Assembly: GCA_029582165.1 (NCBI GenBank)
Contig: CM055875.1
Location: 4,827,001-4,891,000 of the forward strand
Reading direction: 5' to 3'
Length of the DNA stretch: 64,000 nt
Source of the DNA: Portulaca oleracea
Lineage: Eukaryota > Streptophyta > Magnoliopsida > Caryophyllales > Portulacaceae
Shown: positions 23,541-33,752 of the stretch, in pieces
Layout: every line of letters begins with the position of its first letter
How positions within the stretch are numbered: position 1 is the first letter of the stretch
Translations under genes and position numbers: made by a program
The notes under the pieces: model-generated
What the model saw: the letters and a program-made list of their open reading frames with translations, nothing else
Databases searched by the model: none
What the model was told of the DNA's origin: nothing

Positions 23541-24620
23541 CTAGTTCATAAGCCTCATGAATGTAGAAGGAGCATTTGTGAGACCAAAGGGCATTACAAG
23601 CCATTCAAACAGACCTCCTTTTGTTTTGAATGATGTCTTCCATTCATCACCTTCATAGATTCTGATTTGATAATAACCACTTCTCAAATCTATCTTGGAA
23701 AACACCTGAGACCCATGGAGTTCATCAAGAAGATCTTCAAGTCTAGGTATTGGAAACCTATACTTGATTGTGATTTTATTTATAGCTCTGCAATCCATAC
23801 ACATTCTTTGACTACCATCTTTCTTAGGAACCAACAGAGCAGGTACTGCACACGGACTTAGGCTCTCCTTGATCATTCCCTTGCTAAGAAGATCATCCAC
23901 TTGCCTTTGAATCTCTGCAGTTTTTGCTGGAGCCATCCTGTAAGCATGTTTATTTGGCAAGACTGATCTTGGGACTAGATCAATCTTGTGTTGGATATCT
24001 CTTTTAGGGGGCAATCCTGGGGGCATCTCATCTGGAAATAAAAATGCATACTCTTCCAGGAGTGGGACAAGTAGGGGATGGTCATTTTGTGGGGTTTGTG
24101 GTTCATCAGAGGATAATAGGATGAGATCCTTACAAGCACTGAACTCATGATGCTCAGCAGCTAGCAATAGATCAAGGGTAGGTTCAAAGTAAAGGTTCTT
24201 TGTGGGATGGGTATGTTTGAGTGGGGTTAAGGTTATTTTCTTGTGGTTCACCACCAAGGTATAAGTATTAGCTCTACCATCATGTTGCACAGACCTATCA
24301 AACATCCAAGGCCTTCCCAACAACAAATGACATGCATCCATAGGCAAGATATCACACCAAACAGAATCATGATATGATTTGCCTACTAAAAAACTCACCA
24401 AATACCTTTCTGTAATAGGGATACCTCTGCTAGACTTCAGCCACTGAATAGAATAGGGTGCTGGATGTGATGAAGTCTCCAGCTGCAACTTCTCCACCAT
24501 TTCCTGTGAAGCTGCATTTATGCATACCGCCACCATCCACAATGATCGAGCGGACTTTTCCTTTCACAAAGGCATCTTGTATGAAATAAGGCTTCTCTTT
24601 GTTCTGTCTGTCTCCACGTA
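23541..24620 (-). pseudogene. Protease and RT (5' half) of the CRM-like element
   Basis: The protease tail ([19 protein letters not shown]) and RT fingers and palm ([51 protein letters not shown]) form one frame at 23541-24542. The protease active site lies just upstream as IIVDGG, but a one-base frame change inside it separates the catalytic Asp-Gly-Gly from the following [12 protein letters not shown]. The frame ends at a TAG next to the FDD motif of the following open frame. Comparison with the related copy near 56230 shows the undamaged pattern IVDGGSCTN. Confidence 0.85.
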
Positions 24621-24642
24621 AGAAGCGTAAGGGCTCTCCTTA

Positions 24643-25803
24643 TCACCAATAGCTCTCCTTCATCAGGACCTTCCTCGACCTCATCATACACTGGTCAGGT
24701 AACTCTCCTTCTGGATGTACTTCCTCTTCCTCCTCAACTTCAGGCTCAGTAAACCATGAAGCTTGATAATCAGCCAAGGTCACCACTCTTTTATTAGGAC
24801 ATTCTGAAGCTATGTGTCCTAGAACTTGACATCTAAAACATCTCTTGTTATCAGTAGTAATGGGGTTTGGGGTTCTTTGAGGAGCTGGGGGTTGTTTTTG
24901 TGAAGGGTTAGGTTGTTTTGTGGGATATCTTGGGGTAAAGGGGGTTCTTTGGGCTGTGGGGTAGGTTCTGGGATAGGTAAGGGGCTTAGGTTGAGGTTTA
25001 TAAGGGGTTTTCACAGCAAACTCCTTTCCTCTTGACCTCCTTTGCAGTTCTACCTTGTGAGCCAGAGAACTAAGCTCATCCAAACTAGTATAAGGATGCA
25101 GTTCCACCACATTCCTAATGCCTTCGTTCAATCTTGCTAGAAATCTCACCAGAACTTGAGTTTCATTCTCCTTGAGATCACGCCTCCACAAAAGATGCTC
25201 AAACTCCTTTGTGTACTCCTCCACAGACTTACTGCCTTGCACCAGATGTTGCATTTTTTCATAATTCTCCTTAAGGTAGTTCATAGGCAAGAACTTAGAT
25301 TTCAGCTTTTCCCTCATATGTTCCCAAGTCTTAACTTTCTCTTTTCCCTTCTCTACTCTTCTTTTCTGCAAATTAGAACACCAGATAGAAGCATGTTTCT
25401 TCAGTTTCAAAGCAATAAGCTTGACCTTCTTCTCTTCAGAAACCTCCTTCAGATCAAAGACCCTTTCCACAGTCTGCAGCCAGTCTAAGAACACCTCAGT
25501 ATCCAACTGACCTTCAAATTCAGGAATTTCCACCTTGAAATCTAGCTTGTTATCCATTCCAGCCTTCCTTTGCCTAGTTCTGACTTTCTTACTCTCACCG
25601 GGACCCTCTTCTTCACCAAAAGGATTACTAGAGTAAGTACTCCCTTCTTCTTCATATTCAGAGTCTTCCTTAAAATCCTGCTTCTTCAAATACAAATAGT
25701 TCTTCAGCTGATCTCTCAAATATTGCACCTGTTTCTCCAACTCAACCTTCTCCTTAAGAGCTTGTTCAGCCACTTCCTCGGCAGTTCTACTAGAAGACAT
25801 CAT
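24643..25803 (-). CDS. Gag of the CRM-like element
   Basis: Starting at the paired ATGs at 25803/25800 (MMSSSRTAEEVAEQAL), the frame is open for about 386 codons. It has a coiled-coil-like start, an acidic segment, the gag core (KVEIPEFEGQLDTEVFLDW; KFLPMNYLKENYEKM; VEEYTKEFEHLLWR), a Pro/Thr/Gln-rich region and an intact CCHC knuckle CFRCQVLGHIASEC. It ends in TGATAA at about 24640. Gag would form the particle coat. An in-frame extension up to 25890 crosses the PBS and is unlikely to be used. Confidence 0.85.
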   Translation of the reverse strand: MMSSSRTAEEVAEQALKEKVELEKQVQYLRDQLKNYLYLKKQDFKEDSEYEEEGSTYSSNPFGEEEGPGESKKVRTRQRKAGMDNKLDFKVEIPEFEGQLDTEVFLDWLQTVERVFDLKEVSEEKKVKLIALKLKKHASIWCSNLQKRRVEKGKEKVKTWEHMREKLKSKFLPMNYLKENYEKMQHLVQGSKSVEEYTKEFEHLLWRRDLKENETQVLVRFLARLNEGIRNVVELHPYTSLDELSSLAHKVELQRRSRGKEFAVKTPYKPQPKPLTYPRTYPTAQRTPFTPRYPTKQPNPSQKQPPAPQRTPNPITTDNKRCFRCQVLGHIASECPNKRVVTLADYQASWFTEPEVEEEEEVHPEGELPDQCMMRSRKVLMKESYW

Positions 25804-25838
25804 GTAACCAGCAAGAAGCTCACCAAGAAAGTGACACA

Positions 25839-25850
25839 GCTCTGATACCA
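25839..25850 (-). promoter_or_regulatory. Primer binding site, initiator tRNA-Met type
   Basis: Reads TGGTATCAGAGC on the minus strand, four bases from the LTR end at 25855. Confidence 0.9.
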
Positions 25851-25854
25851 AACT

Positions 25855-27081
25855 TGGTGTATGTGCAAACCAAAGGAAATCAGAGTGCACTGGCCTGGAC
25901 TACACCAAGGACCTTCACTGTCCTGTTCTGTTTAACTTAAGCTCTTCATAGGGATGAAATAGCATCGAGGAACGAAAAACAAATAAAGGAAAGATAGAAA
26001 ACCTGTGTCTCTTACTGATACAGACAACACCACATCAAGAAGCACAAAGGCAAACTCAGCTCATACCACTGGATACAGACAACACCACCAATAGCATAAA
26101 CCGAGCTCTACTTAACACCTTCTAAGCTTGCCAAAGCTTAGTTACAGACAAGTAGAAACAATTGAGAGTTTTAAAGGCACTCACAGACCTACAGGAGCAA
26201 GCTCGACTGGTTTCTTCTTCATTCACTCAAAGATGATTTGCAAAATACAATTAGAGCTGCTTATATTGCTACTTCCAGCAAGTAGCTGGCTGTACCGACT
26301 GATTAAGGCTTTCCTAAGTATTAGGAAACCTCTAATCTACTGCTAAGCTAACTTAAGATACATAAGCAAGCTATCTAATACATAATTACATCGATTAAAG
26401 AAACAAAGAAAAGAAAATAAGAATGTTCTTTGGCCGAGTGGAAATGCCAAGAATCGCTTATCGAGCCTTAGTCATGCTTCCACTAGGCTTATTATATTCT
26501 TCATCATGGCCATTGAGGTTGTTGGTAATATTAGCACCTAAAGGACATTCGATCACCGGAAGGAAATGGACCAAATGACCTCAATGTCGCTCAAAATGCT
26601 AACACCGTCACGCTCGTATTCATGAACCAACTTGCTGTAGAAAATGCCCAAGGACCTCAGTCACCTGCACTCCTCGAACAGTAGTAGTAAATGGCCTTAG
26701 GAACACAGGGCAACCATCAAATGCCATTGCCTTATGTTCTACAGCTTGTAATTGACCTTGAATGAGACATGAACCCTGATTTCACAGGTTGGGGTTCTGC
26801 CAAGGTCCAATTGCTCCAACTGGACTTATGTTCTAAGGCCAAGGCTGCCTCCTTCACAAGATCCTGGGGTGATCATCTTACTGACTTTAAATGCTTCAAA
26901 ATTACCCAATGACCTACTGACCAAAATACTTCATGCTTGTTGTAGGAAGGACTTGATCCCTCCTGAATTCCCAGCTAAGTCCCATTGATTGAAGGACCTG
27001 CTAAGGACCTCAGGATGGAAAGTCCTCTCTTCTGTCCTTGCTGTCTCGGCTAACATACCTGTTGTAGATGGACCTCCATCA
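25855..27081 (-). repeat. 5' LTR of the CRM-like element
   Basis: 1227 bp, pair of 20203-21438. Differences between the two are strikingly concentrated at CTG/CAG sites (for example 26420-26460 and 26584-26616). Confidence 0.9.
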
Positions 27082-27086
27082 CCCAA

Positions 27087-27921
27087 GAATGTATCTTGTA
27101 CTTTAATTGGTTCTGATAATTACTTGTTGGTTTGTACTACACGGGAAATGTTTCATTTGTTTGAGAAGGAAGTAATATGGAGTTTCGATTTATTCTAGCT
27201 CTTCGTGTGCCAATTTTGCTGCTATTGAGTTCGGTTTGAGAAACAAGGGATTTGACAGAATTTATGCGAAGAAATCAATGTTTTTGGCATTGTATTTTGG
27301 ATTTGGTTAGTATCTATGGTTTGTTATTGTATTAATGGATTTGGTTGATTATATAGTTTCCTGCAATGTTGTAAAAAATAGGGAGGTATACAACTCCTTA
27401 TTTTTTTTCCTAATAAATGCATAACGCTAACAAATGTGTAAATGCCACAGTCAGACATATACCAGATTCAGTTAGAACCTTTCCATTAGTTGGTGGTGCC
27501 AAGCTGTTAAATAGTATATTGAGATATTTTATTAAGGTAATTCTTTCATGTCAGGGATCTTATTCCCCAAAAATGTTGTATTTTCTAATTATTTCTTCTT
27601 GTAGTGTTGCAAAATGAAATAGTTATTCCAATTCCAAAAATATTCATACTTTTAACTAGCTTTTCATTGGCACCCTTTCATTGGTGGCTTCATTGCATAA
27701 TTAAAAGTATTTTTGTGGAATAATTACTAGCCAAAAGTATATTTTACTACCAAAAATACTAATTATTTTCGGAATGGCAATTGGAATACATTTGATTCGC
27801 TTGAAGCTTCTAAAAGTGACAGCAATTGGTAGTGAGGAGCATGAAGAGATTTGGTGTATGGGTGTATATCATCTTTTGCTTTGTTTTTATTTAACCTTCT
27901 TACCAACAATGTGCATGGTAG
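27087..27921. other. Low-copy sequence between insertions; small fold-back near 27620-27795
   Basis: Continues the host locus after the CRM-like element. Two short open segments (27089-27195, 27420-27539) carry no recognised motif. TAGTTATTCCAATTCC at about 27620 is imperfectly inverted as GGAATGGCAATTGGAATAC at about 27770, suggesting a ~175-bp fold-back element. Confidence 0.4.
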
Positions 27922-28349
27922 TTTTGGATTTCAATTCCTGTTGCAACCTTTAAAGTCCATGAATATTTAACGCCTAAGGTAAGAAGTAAACCCTTCTGGA
28001 TGTCATGCCTGTTTCTACTTCACTTTCTATTTAATAATGGGTTCCTAATGGTTTTATTGGATTGCCTTAGTGTTGTCTTTCAGGTATGTGATTCATATGA
28101 AAATGATTCCATCTTTAATAAACTTGTGTGTTGTCTGAGTGATGATGGGAAACGAGTTGCAACTAGCTTATACAGGTTTGTGCATCAAATTGATTCATTT
28201 CTATTCTTGATCATATTATTATATATATATCCCCCAACCCCCCGCTGATGTTGATCTGGAAAGTGCCTTGAGCAATCTATGTCACGTGTTTGGTGTGCTC
28301 CTGGAAGTATAAAGACCACTATGTTGGAGGCCAGTAAAAACCCAATGAG
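27922..28349 (+). pseudogene. Three decayed exons of a PP2A B55 regulatory subunit gene
   Basis: Exon-like blocks with AG/GT borders: 27922-27978 (WISIPVATFKVHEYLTPK), 28084-28175 (VCDSYENDSIFNK, CCLSDDGKRVAT) and 28273-28349 (SNLCHVFG, then CAPGSIKTTMLEASKNPM). They match, in order, the late WD40 part of plant PP2A B55 subunits (VATFQVHEYL; LCDLYEND; FGCAPGS; LEASKNPM), which target the phosphatase to substrates. A one-base insertion within the third block, after FG, breaks the frame. No upstream or C-terminal exons were found. The Tat-like element begins 570 bp downstream. Identity is from remembered family motifs. Confidence 0.7.
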
Positions 28350-28919
28350 GTATTGTTGAGTTCGACAATGCTAAGCAACGTAATACACGATGTCAGAAGA
28401 GGTCACTTATATCTCTTACTTGTTCATACTGAAAGCTTATGATGATACCTTTTCTATTTCTTCTGTCCCTCATTCCTTTTTCCTGGGGCTCAGAGTTCTC
28501 CATGAAAAAGGTAAGACATGTTTCTGCATCATATGTGAGATGCATATCATTTTTTAAAAGGAAAATCAAGAGTTTCAATAAAAGTATAAAATTTTTAACT
28601 TTCTGCGGTTAATTAATGTAATTTAATCTTCCTAACATTCCTGTAGAGTTAGTTGAAACATTACTTTACAGTAGTTAATAGCTGTGGGACCTGTTACTGT
28701 TTGTGAGGGATGCTTCAGATAGTCATATGTTCTTGTGAGAAGTAGTTGCCATGGTAAAATCTTTTTACTTGTTTTATTTTATTTTTTTAAGTGGTTCAAT
28801 GGAAAGCTTCATATTCTGGTGTTTCTAAAACCAAATATAAACCACTTTCACATATATGTGGAGAAAAGTTATCAGAGATTGTTTTTCTTGGCTCCTTTCT
28901 ATCCATGTCATGAACTTCT
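28350..28919. other. No gene recognised; continues the B55 relic
   Basis: AT-rich. The next B55 exon could not be found. Ends with CTTCT (28915-28919), the target duplication of the next element. Confidence 0.5.
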
Positions 28920-30074
28920 TGTAGACCCCGAAAAATTGATGACCTTTTTCGCGTCGCTACTTAAAAGTATGATTGGGAGCCGACTAGGATTGCTTAATCT
29001 TAAATAAGGTTGAACTTTTAAGAATGTTTTCGTTAACAGATTAAAAACGATTTATGAACCCGAGATTCGCCTTTAAAGAAAGAAGAAAGAAAGAGGCGAA
29101 AGAAAGGGAAGGGAAAACACACAGGAACCCGTCTGGGTTCCTGCTGGAGCCGAGACAGTTTCCGTTGCAGCAGACTCCACGAGAAAGAAAAAAAAAAGAA
29201 AAAGGGTAAGAAGGTGATAAACCCGTCTGGGTTCATTGACTGAACCAAGTCGGGTTACTCCTGGTGTTAATCACAAATTAGGTCACAAAAATCATAAAAA
29301 AGGTAAACACCAAAGCACGAAAATAGAGTCGCCAGTTGAATTTTAGGAGAAAAACAACAAACCATTAAATATAGACTCCGGCCTGCGAATCCTGAGATGG
29401 ATTCGGGGGTAAGGTTACGAATTTGACAATTAAAATCATCAAATCCGCCTATTCAACGAATAGACTCTACTAGAATTAAATTAAAGCAAAACAAAAGTTA
29501 AGAGGGAGGAATTAAATATGAATTTCACAAATCCATCATTAAAATCATGCAAAATATAAAAGAAACATGAATTCCATAGATTATGCTATATGGATTACAT
29601 CAACTACAACTGTGCTAACCTTTAGTGAAGCAGCATGCAAAGGGAGAGAAGAGATGGAGAGAATATGCTAGTGTCAATACTCTAGCATACCATGGTGTGT
29701 CTATGGAAGGGAAAAAAGGGTTTAATTTATAGTGGAGTAGGGGAGTAGGGGGTGCGTTCTAGGGTTTAGGTTTTAGCCGCGGCGACAAAACTCAGCCGAG
29801 TTCAGCTTTGGACCGAGCTGTGCTTGGCCCAGCAACCCAGACGGGTTCCTGCCGAGCTGAGCTATGCTCAGGCCCAACGAACCCAGACGGGTTCCTGCCG
29901 AGCTGAGCTATGCTCAGGCCCAACGAACCCAGACGGGTTTGACCCGTAATATTTGGGCCTTTGTGCTCGTTTTCGGGCTAGAAAAGAAATGGGTTTGCAT
30001 GCCACTAAACTATTCGGCTAGCTTATTTTTACAAATAACTAAAACTAACAACGGTACAAAATCCGGTGTCTACA
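28920..30074 (-). repeat. 3' LTR of the Tat-like element
   Basis: 1155 bp. Contains a ~42-bp tandem duplication near 29840-29930 carrying AACCCAGACGGGTTCCTG, of which the other LTR has only one decayed copy. Confidence 0.9.
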
Positions 30075-30092
30075 GATAGCCCCCACTTTGAT
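30075..30092 (-). promoter_or_regulatory. Polypurine tract of the Tat-like element
   Basis: Reads ATCAAAGTGGGGGCTATC on the minus strand, directly before the 3' LTR. It primes plus-strand DNA synthesis in the family. Confidence 0.75.
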
Positions 30093-30139
30093 CGAGTTTG
30101 AGTAAAACGATGATCAAAGTAGTCTTGATGATCTTGGAT

Positions 30140-31650
30140 ATGAATCAGAAGCCCGCTCGGCCGGTTGGCGCTTGGAAGCTTGGTCTGCGCGATGTTGGTT
30201 GGCCTGCTTAGTTTCTTCCGTAAAGTCGACCAATTGATCCGCCTCATTTCGCGTCGAGGTAGATCAAGGTCGTGCACTTCATTTCGCCGTGGAGTGCAAG
30301 ACACGTATCGAATGGGTTGACACCGCTTAGTTTCTTCCGTAAAGCCGGTCGGGGTGATCGCTTCATTTCGCCGTGAGGCGGACCGAGGTGACGCTTGGAA
30401 GCTTGGTCTGCCGATGTTGGTTGGCCGCTTAGTTTCTTCCGTAAAGTGGCCAGATTGATCCGCCTCATTTCGCCGAGGTGGATCGAGATCATGCACTTCA
30501 TTTCGCCGGAGTGCAAGACTGTTCGAATGGGTTGACCGCTTAGTTTCTTCCGTAAAGCGGCCGGGTTGATACGCTTCATTTCGCCGTGAGGCGGATCGAG
30601 GTAACGCTTGGAAGCTTGGTCCTGCGCCGATGTTGGTTGGCCTGCTTAGTTTCTTCCGTAAAGCTGATCGAATTGATCTGCCTCATTTCGCCGTGAGGTG
30701 GATCAAGATCATGCACTTCATTTCGCCGTGGAGTGCAAGACCTGTGTCTGAATGGGTTGACCTGCTTAGTTTCTTCCGTAAAGCCGGTTGGGGTTGATCC
30801 GCTTCATTTCGCCGTGAGGCGGATCGAGGTGACGCTTGGAAGCTTGGTCCTGCGCCGATGTTGGTTGGCCTGCTTAGTTTCTTCCGTAAAGCTGACCGAA
30901 TTGATCTGCCTCATTTCGCCGTGAGGTGGATCAAGATCATGCACTTCATTTCGCCGTGGAGTGCAAGACCTGTGTCTGAATGGGTTGACCTGCTTAGTTT
31001 CTTCCGTAAAGCCGGTCGGGGTGATCCGCTTCATTTCGCCGTGAGGCGGACCGAGGTGACGCTTGGAAGCTTGGTCCTGCGCCGATGTTGGTTGGCCTGC
31101 TTAGTTTCTTCCGTAAAGCTGACCGAATTGATCTGCCTCATTTCGCCGTGAGGTGGATCAAGATCATGCACTTCATTTCGCCGTGGAGTGCAAGACCTGT
31201 GTCTGAATGGGTTGACCTGCTTAGTTTCTTCCGTAAAGCCGGTCGGGGTGATCCGCTTCATTTCGTCGTGAGGCGGACCGAGGTGACGCTTGGAAGCTTG
31301 GTCCTGCGCCGATGTTGGTTGGTCTGCTTAGTTTCTTCCGTAAAGCTGACCGAATTGATTTGCCTCATTTCGCCGTGAGTTGGATCAAGATCATGCACTT
31401 CATTTCGCCGTGGAGTGCAAGACCTGTGTCTGTGTGGGTTGACCTACTTAGTTTCTTCCATAAAGCCGGTCGGGGTTGATCCGCTTCATTTCGCCGTGAG
31501 GCGGATCGAGGTGACGCTTGGAAGCTTGGTCCTGCGCCGATGTTGGTTGGCCTGCTTAGTTTCTTCCGTAAAGCTGACCGAATTGATCTGCCTCATTTCG
31601 CCGTGAGGTGGATCAAGATCATGCACTTCATTTCGCCGGAGTGCAAGACT
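30140..31650. repeat. 227-bp tandem array, about seven units
   Basis: Successive CTTGGAAGCTTGGT landmarks fall at about 30169, 30391, 30607, 30835, 31062, 31289 and 31516, a 227-bp period in the clean units. Each unit holds two TTAGTTTCTTCCGTAAAGC boxes and three TTCATTTCGCCGTG-like boxes. The first two units are shorter and altered at CTG sites. Stop-free frames in both directions arise only because the period is repeated. The array lies between the purine tract and the antisense gene promoter. Confidence 0.95.
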
Positions 31651-33710
31651 CGTGTCTCGTCTTTGGAAAGGGTGTCATCTCATTGTGAGGCCCGACGGCC
31701 ACGGAGATGAGTTCGCTTTTTGTAACCGACGATCTCGTGCATTGTTCTCGCAAAACAGAAGGAGGGCATCGCTTATCTCAAAATCGAGCGAGTCGAGAAT
31801 TTACTCGCTGTGCTTTAGTTCTCGGAAATGGGCTTAAGTTTGCCACTGCTTTGGGCTCGAATTAGAACGACGAACTTGGGCCCATTTTGGCTCTCTGAAC
31901 CCGCCTGAGTTCTGGAATTTGGCTTGCAATTGCAAGGCCCACTTTAATTGCGATGAGCTTGGGTCGGTATTGTTTGGCGCAAGGAAGAACCCGTCTGAGT
32001 TTCCATTTTCTCTTCTTTTCCATTTTGGCTGCGTGCGTTGGGCCGGCATTTTGGGCCAAGCAGGAACCCGTCTGGTGTCCTCGCGTTGGGCCTGCAAATG
32101 CAAGGCCCAATTTCGCTGCAAATGCATCTGGGCCAGTAGTTTCGAGCGAAAGGAACCCGTCTGGGCCGATGCAAAGAACCCGTCTGAGTTCTCTTCATTT
32201 TCCCTTTTTCGGCCAATGCATGTGGATAGATTTTAGGATAGATTTTCGGCCGATGCATGCCCTCCATGATCTTGTTGCTGGGACCCGCCGGCTGGCCATT
32301 TGTGTGGTGTGCATGCATCCACTTCCCTTATAAAAGGGGGGCCTCTTCATGCCTTCAATCACACATCTCATCCTTCACTTCCACTTCTTACTCAAAAAAA
32401 AACCTTCATTCACTAGTTAGGAAGCAATGGTTAGGAAAGTTAGGGATCCGCCCGTTCAACCCCATGCAACAAACTGGGCACATGAAATGTCCTCCCGGCG
32501 AGCATGGACTCCTAGGCCGGGTTGGGAACCGTCGATATGGTGCCTGAACCGTGGAATCACGTATGGCACAAGCATTCACATGTCCGGGTAATGTCTTCTT
32601 CCTGACTCTGCTCTTTAATTATATCATAAATTTGCAAGTAGAAATGTTTAAATTCTAGCTTGTTGATTTAGCTACAAATAATGAAGTAATTTATGTCGAT
32701 TACCTGTATTGTTCAAATCGAGCTTTAGAGAACCGAGGATGATAGGCCGATTTTTTGCATAATGAGCCCGTCTGAGTTTGCTGCGTGAGAGGCCCAGACC
32801 GATCCTATTTTGAGTTAGTCCGAAAAATGAGCCCGTCCGAAAAATGAGCCCATTTGAGCTAGGAACCCGTCTTGTTCTCGTGAACCCATTTTAGTTGGGC
32901 CGGAAAGTGAGCGGCCCGTCCCTTTTTGGTACTAAGAACCCGTCTGGGTTCCTGCTTACGGCCCAACCTTTTTGGACTTGTCTGATTTGGACTTGTCTGA
33001 TTTGTGCTAGGAACCCGTCTGTGCTAGGAACTCGTCTGCGTTTTCCCTTGGGTGGGCCGAAATAACGAGGCCCAACTCTCTTGGATGGGCCGAAAAGCGA
33101 GGCCCAACCCTCGATAACCCGTCTGCGTTTGCTTGGGTGGGCCGAAATAACGAGGCCCAACTCTCTTGGATGGGCCGAAAAGCGAGGCCCGATCTCTTGA
33201 GAACCCGTCTGCGTTTGGGTGGGCCAAAAGTGAGGCCCAACCCTTTTGAGAAACCGTCTGCATCCCTTGGGTGGGCCAAAAGCGAGGCCCAGCCTTTTTC
33301 GTAAACTCGTCTGCGTTTTTTTTTTTTTTTTTTTTTTTTGTTTGGGCTGATGCGGCCCAAGGTTTTGGTGCAAGGACCCGTCTGGGATCCAGCATACAGC
33401 CCAGCCCACCTTTTTTTGAGTTGGGCTGATGCGGCCCAAAGTTCGGCGCAAGAACCCGTCTGCGTTTCCTCGGGTGGGCCGAAAAACAGCGAGGCCCAAT
33501 CCTCTTTTCTTGGGTGGGCCGAAAAGAAACAAGGCCCAACCTTCGTTCTTTTTGCAAGAACCCGTCTGCGTTCTCCTCGGGTGGGCCGAATGATTTTTTT
33601 TGTTCTCTTTTTTTTTAGCCCCCTAATTTAGTGGAAGCTCAATTTAGCTTTTGCTAAACTAGGGATCACCTGATAGGTTGCCATAGGGACTTGTCTCTTT
33701 TTGAATTTTT
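31651..33710. other. Motif-rich upstream region of the antisense gene
   Basis: No protein-coding evidence. GAACCCGTCTGNGTT recurs at least ten times (for example 31986, 32067, 32154, 32176, 32936, 33003, 33116, 33202, 33451, 33557). GGGTGGGCCGAAA-GAGGCCCAA units are arranged in near tandem at 33040-33590. A 20-base T run lies at 33318-33339. A TATA box at 32328 divides the region. Confidence 0.7.
32328..32337 (+). promoter_or_regulatory. Probable TATA box for the antisense gene
   Basis: TTATAAAAGG followed by a C/A-rich leader (CTTCAATCACACATCTCATC), the usual look of a plant promoter, on the plus strand. A similarly placed TATA box occurs in the related fragment at about 53492. Inference only. 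Confidence 0.45.
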
Positions 33711-33752
33711 GTGGTGGATCCTCAGGAAGACTCCCTTAGAACTGGTGGCAAT

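Larger units (their letters stand above)
20203..27081 (-). mobile_element. CRM-like Ty3/gypsy retrotransposon, complete structure
   Basis: Two LTRs (20203-21438 and 25855-27081) both start TGGTGTATGTGC and end CTCCATCA. They are flanked by a perfect 5-bp duplication CCCAA (20198-20202 and 27082-27086). PBS at the right, gag, protease, RT, RNase H and integrase follow in order on the minus strand. The CRM-like assignment rests on pol text, the GPF-type integrase tail without a chromodomain, and that tail running into the 3' LTR; other chromovirus lineages are possible. The element interrupts low-copy host sequence. Stops and a frameshift make it non-autonomous now. Confidence 0.9.

Noticed and set aside
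30140..31650. Regular repeats that might suggest a CRISPR-like array or a repeat protein
   Set aside because: The 227-bp units are contiguous tandem copies without variable spacers, and the open frames exist on both strands only because the repeat lacks stops.
32891..33557. Overlapping 117-213-codon frames with GPP/AHPRE repeats on the minus strand
   Set aside because: They come from the GGGTGGGCCGAAA-GAGGCCCAA and AACCCGTCTGCGTT repeats in three different frames, with no domain and no start context.
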